A DNA stretch of 64,000 nucleotides from Hyphomicrobiales bacterium (GTDB taxonomy: Bacteria; Pseudomonadota; Alphaproteobacteria; Rhizobiales; Rhizobiaceae). The translations under genes were made by a program, and so were the position numbers. The notes under the pieces were generated by a model. That model had not been told where the DNA came from. It saw only the letters and a program-made list of their open reading frames with translations, and searched no databases. This document shows, one piece after another, positions 63,568-64,000 of this stretch. Position 1 is the stretch's first letter. Every line of letters starts with the position of its first letter. The stretch covers positions 62,001-126,000 of the forward strand of contig UCKM01000015.1 of NCBI GenBank assembly GCA_900473175.1, read 5' to 3'.

Positions 63568-63918
63568 CTAGGACGCGGGTTCTGTGAGGAAGGGCATGAT
63601 GTCCACGCCGTCTCCTGGAAAGACAGAGAAATGCGGGTGGTCTTCAAAGAGACGGGCGGCGGCCTCGATGGTCTCGGCCTCAACGACGATGTAGCCGCAG
63701 AAGGGATTCACGGCGCCGGCGATGCCGTCCTTTGTCACGCGCGTCGTCTTACCGACCATGCCGCCACGATCGGGCAACGATGCGGCGTTCCTCGCCTCCC
63801 AGTCCGCCCACTGCTTTAACCCGACGGTGTCGATCGCGTCCTGCTCCGGTTTGGGCAGGCTGCGAAAGCGGGTGAGGTCTTCGGGCTTCATGGTATAGAC
63901 GGCGAGAAAGCGGGGCAT
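63568..63918 (-). CDS. YCII-related domain protein
   Basis: 116 residues. PRFLAVYTMKPEDLTRF starts a ferredoxin-like alpha/beta fold, and NPFCGYIVVEAETIEAAARLFEDHPHFSVFPG is the typical second half of YCII-like proteins (with the His of DHPHF). Function unknown; relatives occur beside ECF sigma factors or redox genes. It is the last gene in the window; 63919-64000 shows nothing. Confidence 0.85.
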   Translation of the reverse strand: MPRFLAVYTMKPEDLTRFRSLPKPEQDAIDTVGLKQWADWEARNAASLPDRGGMVGKTTRVTKDGIAGAVNPFCGYIVVEAETIEAAARLFEDHPHFSVFPGDGVDIMPFLTEPAS

Positions 63919-64000
63919 GCGGCGCTCTTCGTGCTGGCAGAATGGTATTCGAGCCTAGCCTCTCTACTGGCCGAAGTCACTCCGCATTCGCACCGTTGAG

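Noticed and set aside
1-64000. CRISPR arrays, rRNA genes, conjugation genes, replication origins
   Set aside because: None seen: no regularly spaced direct repeats, no rRNA-like stretches, no relaxase or repABC-type genes. The island has an integrase and SSB but no transfer machinery.

Overview
The window reads as chromosomal DNA of an alphaproteobacterium of the order Hyphomicrobiales (Rhizobiales), probably close to Brucella, Phyllobacterium or Mesorhizobium. This rests on a CtrA/ChpT/SciP cell-cycle locus with clustered GANTC sites, the alphaproteobacterial families DUF930, DUF1134 and DUF1153, and a rhizobial-type choline transporter. Genus cannot be settled from the sequence alone.

Region 1 (1-30.8 kb) looks like an intact core chromosome with dense genes and no visible frameshifts. 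In order it holds: an unrecognised three-gene operon cut by the left edge; a molybdenum block (modE, modABC, a TrmO-like methyltransferase gene and a single-TOBE Mop protein, with two Mo-box-like sites between modA and the TrmO gene); thymidine kinase; the choXWV choline ABC operon; a dipeptide-type ABC operon (dppA to dppF order, with a terminator-like hairpin after dppA); an SDR dehydrogenase; small secreted proteins and a cell-wall hydrolase; a HugZ-like protein coupled to a SpoU methyltransferase; then the cell-cycle cluster (chpT, a degenerate single-domain receiver, ctrA, a FliJ-like gene and sciP). mnmA, a 28-bp inverted repeat and a sugar-biosynthesis pair (DegT aminotransferase plus Gfo/Idh oxidoreductase) close the region.

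Region 2 (31.0-39.4 kb) is a composite integrated island at a tRNA-Met(CAT) gene. A large serine recombinase ends inside the tRNA on the opposite strand, so its last 14 residues are antisense tRNA. Behind it come SSB, an XRE regulator, small proteins and an unrecognised cargo module (a two-helix membrane protein, then a 367-residue protein). Three degenerate copies of the tRNA 3' end recur at about 36.04, 37.05 and 39.35 kb and divide the island into segments. The second segment carries a secreted protein and the third a Tat-exported sulfatase.

Region 3 (39.5-64 kb) is a loose, low-density accessory zone rich in decay. It has an IS6-like element with 76-bp perfect inverted repeats, an FMN reductase fragment cut off at that element, a broken DUF992 gene, a truncated MFS pump behind an intact membrane fusion protein, fragments of a MASE1 sensor and a FixJ-like regulator, an epoxide hydrolase with several lesions, a PaoABC-type molybdenum hydroxylase operon whose FeS gene is frameshifted, a second sulfatase, an LssY-domain protein, an AI-2E-family permease, a frameshifted alpha/beta hydrolase, an aldo/keto reductase with one nonsense codon, zwf and a YCII-like protein. 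Intact redox genes (quinone reductase, nitroreductase, metallo-beta-lactamase fold) lie among them.

Functional links: the mod block could supply molybdenum for the PaoABC-type enzyme. ChpT relays phosphate to CtrA in the known alphaproteobacterial pathway, while SciP antagonises CtrA. The two sulfatases share an unusual CTAGR active-site motif and would need a formylglycine-generating enzyme from outside the window.
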